Below are positions 30,375 through 39,169 of a DNA stretch of 64,000 nt, one piece after another. The notes beneath the pieces were generated by a model, which ran no database searches, was not told where the DNA came from, and worked only from the letters and a program-made list of their open reading frames with translations. A program made the translations under genes and the position numbers. Numbering within the stretch: the first letter of the stretch is position 1; each line of letters begins with the position of its first letter. Source of the stretch: CAVTJL01 sp963828215 (GTDB lineage: Bacteria; Pseudomonadota; Alphaproteobacteria; Geminicoccales; Geminicoccaceae); contig CAWHFO010000044.1 of NCBI GenBank assembly GCA_963828215.1, positions 372,001 through 436,000 on the forward strand. The letters are read 5' to 3'.

Positions 30375-31905
30375 ATGAGCAACAATCTCTTCGGCTTTCT
30401 CCGTCGCCATTTCCCGAGCGACCCCGATCGCACCGTCATCGAGACCGGCGAGGGCCGGCGTATCGGCTATGGGGAGCTCGATCGATTCCGCTGGCCGCGT
30501 GGCCAATCTCCTGACCGGGCTCGGCCTCGAGCCCGGCGACCGCGTCGCCGTCCAGGTCGAGAAGTCGCCCGAGGCGCTGATCCTCTATCTCGGCACGGTC
30601 CGTGCCGGCGGCGTCTTCCTGCCGCTCAATACCGGCTACACCGCCCACGAGCTGGCCTATTTCCTCGGCGACGCCGAGCCCCGCATCGTGGTCTGCCGCC
30701 CCGCGGACGCGGGCTCCATGGGCAAGATCGCCACCAAGGCCGGCGTCCTGCACGTCCTGACCCTGGGCGAGAGCGGCGACGGCACGCTCATGGAGAAGGT
30801 GGCGGACACCCCCGGCGCATTTGCGGACGTGCCGCGCGGGGCGGACGATCTGGCCGCCATCCTCTACACCTCGGGCACCACCGGCCGGTCCAAGGGCGCC
30901 ATGCTGACCTGCCGGAATCTCGCCTCCAACGCCTCGACCCTGAAGGACTATTGGCGCTTCACCGAGGCCGACGTGCTGCTCCACGCGCTGCCGATCTTCC
31001 ACACCCACGGCCTCTTCACTGCGAGCAACACGCTGCTCGCGGCCGGCGGCTCGATGCTGTTCCTGCCCCGCTTCGACATCGAGAGCGTGATCCGCCTGCT
31101 GCCGCGGGCGACGGCGATGATGGGCGTGCCGACCTTCTACACGCGCCTCTTGTCCGACCTCCGCTTCACCCGCGACCTGACCTCGCACATGCGTCTCTTC
31201 ACCTCCGGCTCCGCGCCCTTGTTGGCCGAGACCCACAGGGAGTTCGCCCAGCGCACCGGCCATGCCATCCTCGAGCGCTACGGCATGACCGAGACCAACA
31301 TGAACACGTCCAATCCCTATGAGGGCGACCGGGTCCCCGGCACCGTCGGCTTTCCCCTGCCGGGAATCCTGCTGCGGGTGGCCGAGCCCGACACGGGCGA
31401 GCCGCTCGCGGCCGGCGAGATCGGCGTGATCGAGGTCAAGGGCCCGAACGTCTTCAAGGGCTATTGGCGGATGCCGGAGAAGACAGCGGCGGAGCTCAGG
31501 CCGGACGGGTTCTTCGTCACCGGCGACCTGGGGCTCATCGACGAGCGGGGCTACGTCCACATCGTCGGCCGGGCCAAGGACCTGGTGATCTCGGGCGGCT
31601 ACAACGTCTATCCGAAAGAGGTCGAGAGCGAGATCGACCAGATCCCGGGCGTGCTCGAATCGGCCGTGATCGGCGTGCCGCACCCGGATTTCGGCGAAGG
31701 CGTGACGGCCGTGGTCGTGCCGAAGGCCGGCCGGAAGCTCGCCGAGACCGACATCCTGGCGCCGCTCGCCAGCCGCCTCGCCAAGTACAAGCTGCCGAAG
31801 CGCATCCTGTTCGTCGACGCCCTGCCGCGAAACACCATGGGCAAAGTCCAGAAGAACCTGCTCAGGGACCGCTTCGCCGAGATCTACGCCTCGCCCAGGC
31901 GCTGA
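30375..31905 (+). CDS. Malonyl-CoA synthetase-like acyl-CoA ligase (AMP-dependent), frame break near N-terminus
   Basis: An adenylate-forming ligase of about 509 residues. Motifs are the P-loop YTSGTTGRSKGAMLT (about residue 165-180), HALPIFHTHGLFTASNTLL, ERYGMTETNMNTSNPYEG, GYWRMPEKT, GDLGLIDERGYVHIVGR and the C-terminal catalytic Lys region LPRNTMGKVQK. The His/Arg-rich block around LPIFHTHGLF and NMNTSNPYEGDR resembles MatB. ATG 30375 (MSNNLFGFLRRHFP) begins a normal N-terminus, but one base near 30485 must be removed to enter the main frame (GRVANLLTGLGLEPGD); the main frame alone could start at 30469. Placement 30 bp after a TRAP transporter suggests the imported diacid is activated here. 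No malonyl-CoA decarboxylase gene is nearby. Confidence 0.87.
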
Positions 31906-32570
31906 AGGGTGCCGCCGGCGCGGGTCCGGCTCAGGCGGTGGGTCATGAAGGCGGCGCCGATCACCGGGGCCGCGAGATTGAGGATCGGCACGGCCAGGAG
32001 GGCGGCGATCACCGCCCCGCCGCTCCAGTAGGTCCAGCGCGCCGCCCGCCGCGTGGGCGCCAGCGCCTCCGGCGCCACCCGGCGCTGCGCCACCAGCTCG
32101 AAATATTCGCGGCCGACCAGATAGCCGTTCAGCAACAGCCAGAACGGCAGATTGACGAGCGGCAGGAAATAGAGGGGCAGGGCCAGGAGATTGAGCAGCA
32201 GCGAGATGCCGAGCAGGCGCAGCGCGGCCAGCGCCTGCTCGGCGAGCGGCACCCGGCGCGGCGGCGGCAGGCCCGGATAGAAGCGCGCCTCGGTGAGGTC
32301 GACGACGCGCTCGAGAAAGAGGCTCGAGACGGCCACCACCACGCTCGGGAACAGGAACCAGGCGACCACCAGGGAGCCGAGGGCGCCCAGAACCTCGATC
32401 GTCCTGTTGAGCCAGCCGTGGCTCGTCGCCGCGACCTCGGCCAGAAGCACGTCGACGCCCAGGCCGAGCAGGACGAGGGTCACGAGCGACAGCCCGACGC
32501 CCAGCCAGACCACGCCCCGGGCACGGCGGTCGCCGAGGGCGCCGATCGCGCGCGCGAGGTCCCCGATCAT
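31884..32570 (-). CDS. EI24 domain (CysZ-like) membrane protein
   Basis: A 228-residue membrane protein of the EI24/CysZ superfamily with about four to six hydrophobic segments (VVWLGVGLSLVTLVLLGLG, VLGALGSLVVAWFLFPSVVV, LRLLGISLLLNLLALPLY, AVIAALLAVPILNLAAPVIG). The PLYFLPLVNLPFWLLLNGYLVGREYFELVA stretch, here given in part as LVGREYFELVA, is a family signature. CysZ proteins carry sulfate, but most alphaproteobacterial members are uncharacterised. The start at 32570 (MIGDLARAIGAL) is 16 bp after the amidase stop, so the two are an operon. Its 3' end overlaps the ligase gene by 22 bp. Confidence 0.85.
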   Translation of the reverse strand: MIGDLARAIGALGDRRARGVVWLGVGLSLVTLVLLGLGVDVLLAEVAATSHGWLNRTIEVLGALGSLVVAWFLFPSVVVAVSSLFLERVVDLTEARFYPGLPPPRRVPLAEQALAALRLLGISLLLNLLALPLYFLPLVNLPFWLLLNGYLVGREYFELVAQRRVAPEALAPTRRAARWTYWSGGAVIAALLAVPILNLAAPVIGAAFMTHRLSRTRAGGTLQRLGEA

Positions 32571-32586
32571 CCGGCTTCCGGCACGC

Positions 32587-34041
32587 TCAGTCGTAGCCGG
32601 GCGGCGGGACGAACGCGCACCATGCCCGCTCCAGGAGCTGGGCGAAGCGGATCGCCCTGAGATCGTGGCCGTGCGGGGCAACGATCTGGACGCCGACCGG
32701 CAGCCCCTGGGGCGTCGTGCCGTTCGGGGCCACGGTCGAGGGCAGATAGGCGAGGCCCGAATAGCCGGCCCAGAAGAGCTGGGCGGTCGCCGGCAGGCGC
32801 TGGCCGTTGACCTCGACGGTGCGCTCGTGGCGCTGGAGCGCCTGATCGTGCGGGAAGGCGGCCGAGGCCGCGGCCGGGCAGAGCAGCAGATCGGTGTCGG
32901 CGAAGAAGGCCGCCCAGGCGCGCCGCATCCTGTGCCGCCGCTCGTTCAGCTCCAGCCAGTCCCGGTGGCGCATGGTGTTGGCGCGGGCCGCCCGCGCCAG
33001 ATAGCCCCGGTCGTCGGCGGGCAGGCGGCCGGCGAGCTCGACCTGGCTCTCGAAGTCGGCCTCGCCGATCCGGCTCGAGGTGGCCGCGCGCAGAAGGCCC
33101 AAAAAAACCTCCTGGACCTCCTCGGTGTCGAGCGCCGGCCGGGCATGAGGGTCGATCCGACACCCCTGGTGGGTCAGAAAGTCGGCCAGCGCCTGCAGGC
33201 GGTCGGCGACGCCCCGATCGACCTCCGCGACCGGATCGGTCAGCATCACCGCGACCTTGAACTGGTCGAGGCGGTCGCGCGGCTCGGCCGGCGGGGCGAG
33301 CTGCCAGGAGGCGCCGTCCACCTCGTCGGGCCCGGCCATCACGCCCAGCGCGACCTCGAGGTCGAAGGCGCTGCGGGCGAGCGGGCCGATGACCGAGATG
33401 TCGGTGGGGGAGACCCGGCCGCCCAGGCTGTGGCCCCAGGGCGAGCACATGCCGAAGGTCGGCTTGTGGCCGTAGACGCCGCAATAGTGGGCCGGATTGC
33501 GGATCGATCCGCCGATGTCGCTGCCCGCCTCGAGCCCCGTGAGCCCGGCCGCCAGCGCCGCGGCGGCGCCCCCCGACGATCCGCCCGGCGACCGGCCCCG
33601 GTCCCAGGGATTGTTCGTCGTTCCGTAGATCGGATTGAAGGTCTGCCAGTCGGCGAGGAGCGTCGGCACGTTGGTCTTGCCGAAGACGATGGCGCCCGCC
33701 CGCCTGAACCGCTCGACGGCGAGCGCGTCCCGCTCGGCCCGGTGGTCCTGCTGATCCGGCAGCCCCCAGGTCGTGGGCAGGCCGCGGACGTCGAAGGACT
33801 CCTTCACCGTCATCGGCACGCCGTGCAGCGGCCCCAGCTCGGCACCCCGCTCGAGGGCGGCGTCCGCCTGCTCGGCGTCGTAGTAGGCCCGGTCCTGATC
33901 CATGAGGATGACGGCATTCAAGAGAGGGCCGAGCCGCCGGCAGCGCTCGACGTAGAGGTCCAGAAGCTCGACGCAGCCCACCTCGCGCCGGCGAACGGCT
34001 TCGGCCAGTGCCGTCGCGGCACGGAAGGGCAGGGCGGTCAT
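32587..34041 (-). CDS. Amidase (amidase signature family)
   Basis: A 484-residue hydrolase with the Ser-cisSer-Lys triad of the amidase signature family. The Lys is in PMTVKESFDVRG (about residue 77), the Gly/Ser-rich block is GRSPGGSSGGAAAALAAG and the nucleophile Ser is in GSDIGGSIRNPAHYCG (about residue 180). The C-terminal part APNGTTPQGLPVGVQIVAPHG is also typical. It would hydrolyse an amide, ester or urea-type compound; the GatA role is unlikely, since gatB and gatC are absent. A 12-bp tandem repeat lies directly upstream of the ATG at 34041. It is co-transcribed with the EI24 gene. Confidence 0.93.
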   Translation of the reverse strand: MTALPFRAATALAEAVRRREVGCVELLDLYVERCRRLGPLLNAVILMDQDRAYYDAEQADAALERGAELGPLHGVPMTVKESFDVRGLPTTWGLPDQQDHRAERDALAVERFRRAGAIVFGKTNVPTLLADWQTFNPIYGTTNNPWDRGRSPGGSSGGAAAALAAGLTGLEAGSDIGGSIRNPAHYCGVYGHKPTFGMCSPWGHSLGGRVSPTDISVIGPLARSAFDLEVALGVMAGPDEVDGASWQLAPPAEPRDRLDQFKVAVMLTDPVAEVDRGVADRLQALADFLTHQGCRIDPHARPALDTEEVQEVFLGLLRAATSSRIGEADFESQVELAGRLPADDRGYLARAARANTMRHRDWLELNERRHRMRRAWAAFFADTDLLLCPAAASAAFPHDQALQRHERTVEVNGQRLPATAQLFWAGYSGLAYLPSTVAPNGTTPQGLPVGVQIVAPHGHDLRAIRFAQLLERAWCAFVPPPGYD

Positions 34042-34049
34042 CGGCGCCT

Positions 34050-34093
34050 TTCTTCGGCCACGGTTTCGGCCAGGGTGTCGGCCAGGGTTTCGG
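34050..34093. repeat. 12-bp tandem repeat upstream of the amidase start
   Basis: About 3.7 copies of a unit close to GGTTTCGGCCAG (TTCTTCGGCCAC, GGTTTCGGCCAG, GGTGTCGGCCAG, GGTTTCGG) occupy 34050-34093, ending nine bases before the amidase ATG on the minus strand. No gene is encoded here; the repeat would lie in the amidase leader. Confidence 0.75.
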
Positions 34094-34209
34094 GATGAGA
34101 CGCACTCTACGCGACGGGCGCCGCCGCGTCACCGATCGTCCCGCCCCTTGGCAGCCGGGCGCCGCGGTGACACCTTCCCGGCCTCCGATCGACGGCGGGG
34201 AGCGGGTAG

Positions 34210-35451
34210 ATGACGGCCGATGCTGGGCGCGGGATCGAGGCGTTCGTGGAGACGAAGCGCCAGGAGGCGGTCCGGTTCCTCGCGGAGCTCGTCCGGGTTC
34301 CCTCCGACAATCCGCCCGGCGACTGCGTCGCCCATGCGGCCCGCGCCGCCGAGCTGCTCGAGGGCATGGGCCTCACCGTCGAGCGCCATCCCGTGCCGGA
34401 GCCGGTGGTCCGGGCGGCGGGCATGGTCGCCGCCACCAACCTCGTCGTCCGCCATCGTTTCGGCCCGGGCCCGGTCGTGGCCCTCAACGCCCACGGCGAC
34501 GTCGTGCCGCCGGGCGAGGGCTGGACCCACGATCCCTACGGTGCGGCGATCGAGAAAGGCTGGATGTACGGCCGCGGCGCCGCCGTCTCGAAGTCCGATT
34601 TCGCGACCTACGCCTTTGCGCTCCGTGCCCTGGTGGAGACGGCGGCACCCACGCGCGGCACGGTCGAGCTGCACCTCACCTACGACGAGGAGGCGGGCGG
34701 CGAGATCGGGCCCAAATGGCTGCTCGACCAGGGCATCAGCCGGCCCGACTACGCCATCGCCGCCGGCTTCAGCTACGCCGTCGTCACGGCGCACAATGGC
34801 TGCCTGCATCTCGAGGTCGAGGTGACGGGCCGCTCGGCGCACGCCGCCATGCCCTTCACCGGGATCGACGCGCTCGAGGCGGCGACGGCCGTGCTGCAGG
34901 CCCTCTACGCCGAGCGTCGGAGCTATCCGGAGCGGGTCTCCGCCATCGCCGGCATCGGCTCGCCGCAGCTCACCGTCGGGCTCATCAAGGGCGGGATCAA
35001 CACCAACGTCGTGCCCGACCGGGTGACCCTGCGGCTCGATCGCCGCATGATCCCCGAGGAGGACCCGGCGACGGTCGAGGCCCGGTTGCAGGCGGTCATC
35101 GCCGAGGCGGCCGGCCGGGTCGCCGGCGCCCGGGCCGAGGTCCGCCGCATCCTGCTGGCCCGTCCGCTGGTGCCCATCGCCGGCCACGAGCGGCTCGCCA
35201 CGGCGCTCACCCGCCATGCCAGCCGGATCATGGGCGAGCCGGTGGGCACGGTCGGCGTGCCCCTCTACACGGACGCCCGCCACTATGCCGAGGCGGGGGT
35301 GCCGATCGTCCTCTACGGCGCCGGCCCCCACACCATCGAGGAGGCCAACGCCCATCGCGCCGACGAGCGCCTGCCCCTCGACGATCTCGTCCGTGCCACC
35401 AAGGTCGTGGCGCTGGCCCTGCACGATATCCTGGAGGGCGCGGAGGCCTGA
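34210..35451 (+). CDS. M20 family metallohydrolase (ArgE/DapE-like)
   Basis: A 413-residue enzyme of the M20 family of zinc amidohydrolases and peptidases. First metal ligands are in VVALNAHGDVVPPGEGW (His, Asp), the catalytic Glu and metal Glu in HLTYDEEAGGEIGPKW, and the C-terminal His in LYGAGPHTIEEANAHRADE. The dimerisation domain has VTGRSAHAAMPFTGIDA with its conserved His. The usual bridging-Asp motif GRGAADxKG is replaced by GRGAAVSKSDFATY, a pattern of a particular subgroup whose metal geometry may differ. Substrate unknown; an N-acyl amino acid is the most likely type. The gene is divergent from the amidase with 168 bp between. Confidence 0.9.
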   Translation: MTADAGRGIEAFVETKRQEAVRFLAELVRVPSDNPPGDCVAHAARAAELLEGMGLTVERHPVPEPVVRAAGMVAATNLVVRHRFGPGPVVALNAHGDVVPPGEGWTHDPYGAAIEKGWMYGRGAAVSKSDFATYAFALRALVETAAPTRGTVELHLTYDEEAGGEIGPKWLLDQGISRPDYAIAAGFSYAVVTAHNGCLHLEVEVTGRSAHAAMPFTGIDALEAATAVLQALYAERRSYPERVSAIAGIGSPQLTVGLIKGGINTNVVPDRVTLRLDRRMIPEEDPATVEARLQAVIAEAAGRVAGARAEVRRILLARPLVPIAGHERLATALTRHASRIMGEPVGTVGVPLYTDARHYAEAGVPIVLYGAGPHTIEEANAHRADERLPLDDLVRATKVVALALHDILEGAEA

Positions 35452-35694
35452 TCGGGTCGAGGCTGGGCGGCGCCGCCCATGCGTCGCCCGGCCGCAGCCC
35501 CCTGTCCCCTGCCTGCGCCTTGAAGGTCCCGGGATCATCGCCTTGTGATGTGTCCCCGCCGGGCCTGTCGCCTTAGGTCTATCGGCGAGTTCCGGAGGGG
35601 AATGCGAAGCACGCCGGGGAACCGCCGAGGGGCAGCGGCCGTATAGCAAGCGGCCGCCGTCGGGCGAGCGGAAGACAAGCAGGTCGGATGGATC

Positions 35695-36858
35695 ATGATT
35701 GACCAACAGGACGTCGGGGATCGGTGGAGCACCGTGCGTGTCGCTGCCGCCCGTGCAGCGCTCCGCAGCCGTGCTCCGTGCCGCATCCGCGATGCCGTCG
35801 GCACCATCCGGGCCTTCCCCATCGACGGCCTCGCCGAGGGCTCCGCCCTTCTGCGCTCGCCGGCCGCCCGGCTGGTGCTGACCGGCAGCCGGGCCCAGAC
35901 GCTGGGCCTCGCGGTGCCGGCGAGCGGTTGCGTCGCCCTGCCGATCACCGGGGCGACGGCTCCCCGGTCGATCCTGTCGCTGGCCCGGGTGGGCAACGAC
36001 GCCCGCAACGCCTTTGCCGCGGGCGTGACGGTCGAGCACGCCCGCGAGGCCGAGCGCGCCGGCATCGAGCTCGCCAAGCTGGCCGGGCTGCTCCCGCTCC
36101 TGCTGAGCCTGCCGGCGGGCGAGGAGGCGGGCGGCGACGAGCCCGTGCTCGAGGCCGCCGAGGTTTTCGCCGAGCGCGAGCGCGAGATCCGGAGCCTGCG
36201 GCCGGTCGTCGAGACCCGCCTGCCGATCGCCGCCACGGAGCATGGCCGCATGGTCGTCTTCCGGGGCGACGGCGGCGGGCCCGAGCAGGTGGCGCTCCTG
36301 GTCGGCGATCCGGGGGCCGAGGCGGCGCCGCTCTGCCGGCTGCACTCGGAATGCATGACCGGCGACCTCTTCGGCTCGATGCGCTGCGACTGCGGCGAGC
36401 AGCTCGACGGGGCCTTGCGGCTCATGGCCGAGGCGGGGTCGGGCGTTCTCCTCTATCTGCGGCAGGAGGGCCGCGGCATCGGCCTCGTCAACAAGATCCG
36501 CGCCTATCGGCTCCAGGATCAGGGCTTCGACACGGTCGATGCCAACACCCATCTGGGCTTCCAGCCCGACGAGCGCGACTTCGGCATCGCCGCCCGGATG
36601 CTCCAGGAGCTCGGCCTCCGGCGCATCCGCCTGCTGACCAACAACCCGGAAAAGCTCGTGGCGCTGCAACGGCACGGCATCCGGGTCGACGAGCGGGTAC
36701 CGCTGAGCTTCGCCGCCAATCGCCACAATCGCGCCTATCTCGAGACCAAGGCCAAGCGGAGCGGCCACCTGCTGCGCGTCATCCCCGGCGGGCGGGGCTC
36801 GCGTTCGCCGCTTCGGCTCTCGGGTGACGATCCGGCCAGCGAGGCCGGCGGCGCCTGA
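35695..36858 (+). CDS. ribA: GTP cyclohydrolase II (RibA), long form
   Basis: A 387-residue protein whose C-terminal 200 residues are GTP cyclohydrolase II, the first enzyme of riboflavin synthesis. The zinc ligands are Cys in RLHSECMTGDLFGSMRCDCGEQL (three Cys), the catalytic region is LLYLRQEGRGIGLVNKIRAY and the C-terminal block TNNPEKLVALQRHGI. The first 180 residues form an additional domain found in alphaproteobacterial long RibA proteins, with VLTGSRAQTLGLAVP and a Glu/Ala-rich stretch. No other rib genes are near; instead it converges on an operon with a pterin-synthase-like gene, so it may supply a pterin-type precursor. I saw no FMN riboswitch upstream. Confidence 0.92.
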   Translation: MIDQQDVGDRWSTVRVAAARAALRSRAPCRIRDAVGTIRAFPIDGLAEGSALLRSPAARLVLTGSRAQTLGLAVPASGCVALPITGATAPRSILSLARVGNDARNAFAAGVTVEHAREAERAGIELAKLAGLLPLLLSLPAGEEAGGDEPVLEAAEVFAEREREIRSLRPVVETRLPIAATEHGRMVVFRGDGGGPEQVALLVGDPGAEAAPLCRLHSECMTGDLFGSMRCDCGEQLDGALRLMAEAGSGVLLYLRQEGRGIGLVNKIRAYRLQDQGFDTVDANTHLGFQPDERDFGIAARMLQELGLRRIRLLTNNPEKLVALQRHGIRVDERVPLSFAANRHNRAYLETKAKRSGHLLRVIPGGRGSRSPLRLSGDDPASEAGGA

Positions 36859-36893
36859 CCGATCCGGTCGGCAGGGGCCGCCCGCCGCGAAGA

Positions 36894-37691
36894 TCAGGCG
36901 GGCAGGTACAGAAAATCCTGGTGGCCCACCAGGGCGCCGCTCTGCCCGGCGCGGGCCGAGGCCAGCCGATCGGCGCGCCAGGCCTCGATTTTCTGCCGCT
37001 CGCCCGGAGACGTCTTCAGCGCGGCCAGGGCCCAGCCCTCGATCAGCGCCATCTGGAGCGCGGCCTCGGCGGGCCCGAGACGCCAGTCGCTCCGGCTGGC
37101 GCGGCGCTCGCCGGCCGTGGCCTCGAGCAGGACCGCCAGGCTGTCGACGGCATCGGGGCCGAGCGCCGGCCCCAGCCCCTTGTCCTGCCGCTGGTGACGG
37201 TTCACGAGCGCGATGATCTCGGCGTCATTCGGATGCGGCGGGTCGAGCTCGACGCGACCGTCATAGGTGAGGGCGACCAGGAGCGCCGCACCGGCCTCGA
37301 GCGTCGCCGTCAGGAGGCGCCGGAGCCAGGCCAGCGAGCAGAGGTCGAGGAGCGCCGAGGCGGTGACCAGATGGACGGGCGGGCCGAGCACCGCCTCGAT
37401 CTCGGTTCCGAGATCGGCCTCCACATAGCGGCAGTCCGCCCCGGGCTCGATGAGCGCCGTCCCGGCGGCGATCAGCGCCGGATCCTTCTCGACGAGGCGC
37501 CAGCTTTGCGGGGCCGGCAGCCGCGGGGCCAGCCAGCGCCGATTGGCGCCCGTGCCGCTGCCGAGATCGACGATGGCGAGCGGCCCGCGACGCGCCGCCC
37601 AGGCCTCGAGGTGCTGGGCCAGGGCTCCGTCACGGGCCCGGGCGTCCACCGGCTCGCGCAGGGCCAGCCACTCGGCGGGGAAGCCGCTCAT
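36894..37691 (-). CDS. Class I SAM-dependent methyltransferase
   Basis: A 265-residue Rossmann-fold methyltransferase. The SAM-binding motif I is LAIVDLGSGTGANRRWL (about residues 38-54), followed by an acidic strand end RLVEKDPALIAAG and ADCRYVEADLGTEIE, and by HLVTASALLDLCSLAWL as motif IV. The C-terminal half resembles small-molecule rather than nucleic-acid methyltransferases. It is the last gene of a five-gene operon and its ATG overlaps the stop of the glycosyltransferase by four bases. Together with the glycosyltransferase it probably decorates a product of the operon. Confidence 0.88.
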   Translation of the reverse strand: MSGFPAEWLALREPVDARARDGALAQHLEAWAARRGPLAIVDLGSGTGANRRWLAPRLPAPQSWRLVEKDPALIAAGTALIEPGADCRYVEADLGTEIEAVLGPPVHLVTASALLDLCSLAWLRRLLTATLEAGAALLVALTYDGRVELDPPHPNDAEIIALVNRHQRQDKGLGPALGPDAVDSLAVLLEATAGERRASRSDWRLGPAEAALQMALIEGWALAALKTSPGERQKIEAWRADRLASARAGQSGALVGHQDFLYLPA

Positions 37692-38746
37692 GCCGCCGCG
37701 CGCAGAAGCAGGGCCTCGGCCGAGGCGGCGGTCTCCGTCCAGGTCGGCAGGGCGCTCCGAGCCCGCGCAGCGCCGGCCCGGAGGCGGTCCAGGAGGCGCT
37801 GATCGCCCAGGACGGCCGCCAGCGCCTCGGGGAGCGCATCGGGGCGCTCCGGGGGCACCAGGAGGGCGGCCCCGGGGTCGAGCCAGTCGGCGACGGCGCC
37901 GCCGGCCACGGCGACGATCGGCAGGCCGCGCGCCAGCGCCTCGGCCAACGCCATGCCGAAGCCCTCGTAGGCCGAGGCCGAGACCATCAGGTCGGTCGCG
38001 TCGTAAAGGTCGGCCAGCTCCCGGGCGTCGACCTCGCCGGCGAGGCTCACCCGATCCGCGAGCCCGCGCGCGGCGATCGTCGCCCGAAGCGATGCGGCCT
38101 CCGCGGGCGCCCGATCGGGGCTGCCGACGATCGTGAGGCGCCAGGGCAGGTCGGCCAGCCCCGCGAGCGCCTCGACGAGCGCCGGAAAGCCTTTGCGCGG
38201 GACGATCGAGCCCACCGCCAGGAGTTTCACGACTCCCCCAGCCGAGCCCCGGGCCAGCGGTGCCGGATCCGTGCCCGGCAACGCCACCTCGATGCGCGAA
38301 GGCGGCACGGCGAATGCGTCGACCAAGCTGCGGCGGGTCGCGCCGGAGGTCACCAGGACGGCCCGGGCGGCCGCCAGCGCCCGCCGCTCGCTCCCGATCA
38401 GCTCTGCTGCGCGTGCGCGATCGAGCCCCGTCTCGTAGCCCAGCGGATGATGGACGAGGGCGACGAGGCGGAGGCGCTCGGCATGGCGCCGGGCAATCTC
38501 GGGCATCGCGCCGAAGGCCAGCCCGTCGGCCAGGACGAGCGCGCCCTCGGGGAGGGCGGCATAGCGCGCATCGGCGTCGTCCAGCGCCGCGCCGCTCGGC
38601 GCCGGGAAACTCGAATCGAGCCCGAGCCGGCCGACGGTCCAGCCCCGCTCCCGCAGGCCCGACGTCAGCCGTCTGTCATAGAGGTAGCCGCCGGTCCGCT
38701 GATCGGGCTCGCCCGGGATCGCGAAGACGAGGCGGCGGTCGGTCAA
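37688..38746 (-). CDS. Glycosyltransferase family 4 protein
   Basis: A 352-residue GT-B enzyme. The donor-binding half contains KLLAVGSIVPRKGFPALVEAL (about residues 190-210), LTIVGSPDRAP and the EX7E-type region SASAYEGFGMALAEALARG then PIVAVAGGAVADWLDPG. The N-terminal half has an acceptor region starting RLVFAIPGEPDQRTGGYLYD. It lacks membrane segments. It overlaps both neighbours by four bases (38743-38746 and 37688-37691), so translation is coupled with the pterin-synthase-like gene upstream and the methyltransferase downstream. Glycosylated pterins are known in other bacteria; a role of this kind is inferred. Confidence 0.9.
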   Translation of the reverse strand: MTDRRLVFAIPGEPDQRTGGYLYDRRLTSGLRERGWTVGRLGLDSSFPAPSGAALDDADARYAALPEGALVLADGLAFGAMPEIARRHAERLRLVALVHHPLGYETGLDRARAAELIGSERRALAAARAVLVTSGATRRSLVDAFAVPPSRIEVALPGTDPAPLARGSAGGVVKLLAVGSIVPRKGFPALVEALAGLADLPWRLTIVGSPDRAPAEAASLRATIAARGLADRVSLAGEVDARELADLYDATDLMVSASAYEGFGMALAEALARGLPIVAVAGGAVADWLDPGAALLVPPERPDALPEALAAVLGDQRLLDRLRAGAARARSALPTWTETAASAEALLLRAAA

Positions 38747-39144
38747 CCGAGCTCTCCCTCGTAGCCGGCCCAGGCGACGTGGCTCTCGCCGATGTCGACC
38801 TTGATGGAGCTGAGGCCTTCCGCACCGGGCCCGAGCCGACCCGTGCCGATGGCCGCCCGCATCCGCTCGAACACCCAGCGAGCCAGAAATTCAGTCGTCG
38901 TATTCTGGGCCTCGAACATCGGCAGCTCGTCGAGGTTGCGATAGTTGATCTCGCCCAAGGTCGCCTTTAAAACTTCCAAGGCACGGCCGATGTCAACAAC
39001 AATATTCGCGGCCGTCAGCTCCGGCCGGCGGAACTCGACGTCGACGACGAAGGTGGCGCCGTGCAGCCGCTGGGCCGGGCCGAACAGCTCGCCTTCGAAG
39101 CTGTGGGCGACCATCACGTGGTCGCGCACCCTCACCGTATACAT
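38743..39144 (-). CDS. 6-pyruvoyl-tetrahydropterin synthase / QueD-like protein with incomplete zinc site
   Basis: A 133-residue T-fold protein related to 6-pyruvoyl-tetrahydropterin and 6-carboxytetrahydropterin synthases. The order of elements is typical: VAHSFEGELFGPAQRLHGATF, VVDVEFRRPEL, NIVVDIGRALEVLKATLGEI, NYRNLDELPMFEAQNTTTEF and KVDIGESHVAWAGYE with the substrate-binding Glu. The zinc site departs from the family: His in VAHSF and His in RLHGATF remain, but the second His of the HGH motif is Ala and the catalytic Cys is absent. The start at 39144 (MYTVRVRDHVM) suits the fold length. It is in the middle of the five-gene operon. Confidence 0.86.
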   Translation of the reverse strand: MYTVRVRDHVMVAHSFEGELFGPAQRLHGATFVVDVEFRRPELTAANIVVDIGRALEVLKATLGEINYRNLDELPMFEAQNTTTEFLARWVFERMRAAIGTGRLGPGAEGLSSIKVDIGESHVAWAGYEGELG

Positions 39145-39169
39145 GGCCTTCCTCCTGCGGCTCGCTCGC

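Noticed and set aside
35452..35694. Possible FMN riboswitch upstream of ribA
   Set aside because: I looked for the conserved AGGG and closing GCCC-type helices of the RFN element and saw no convincing arrangement.
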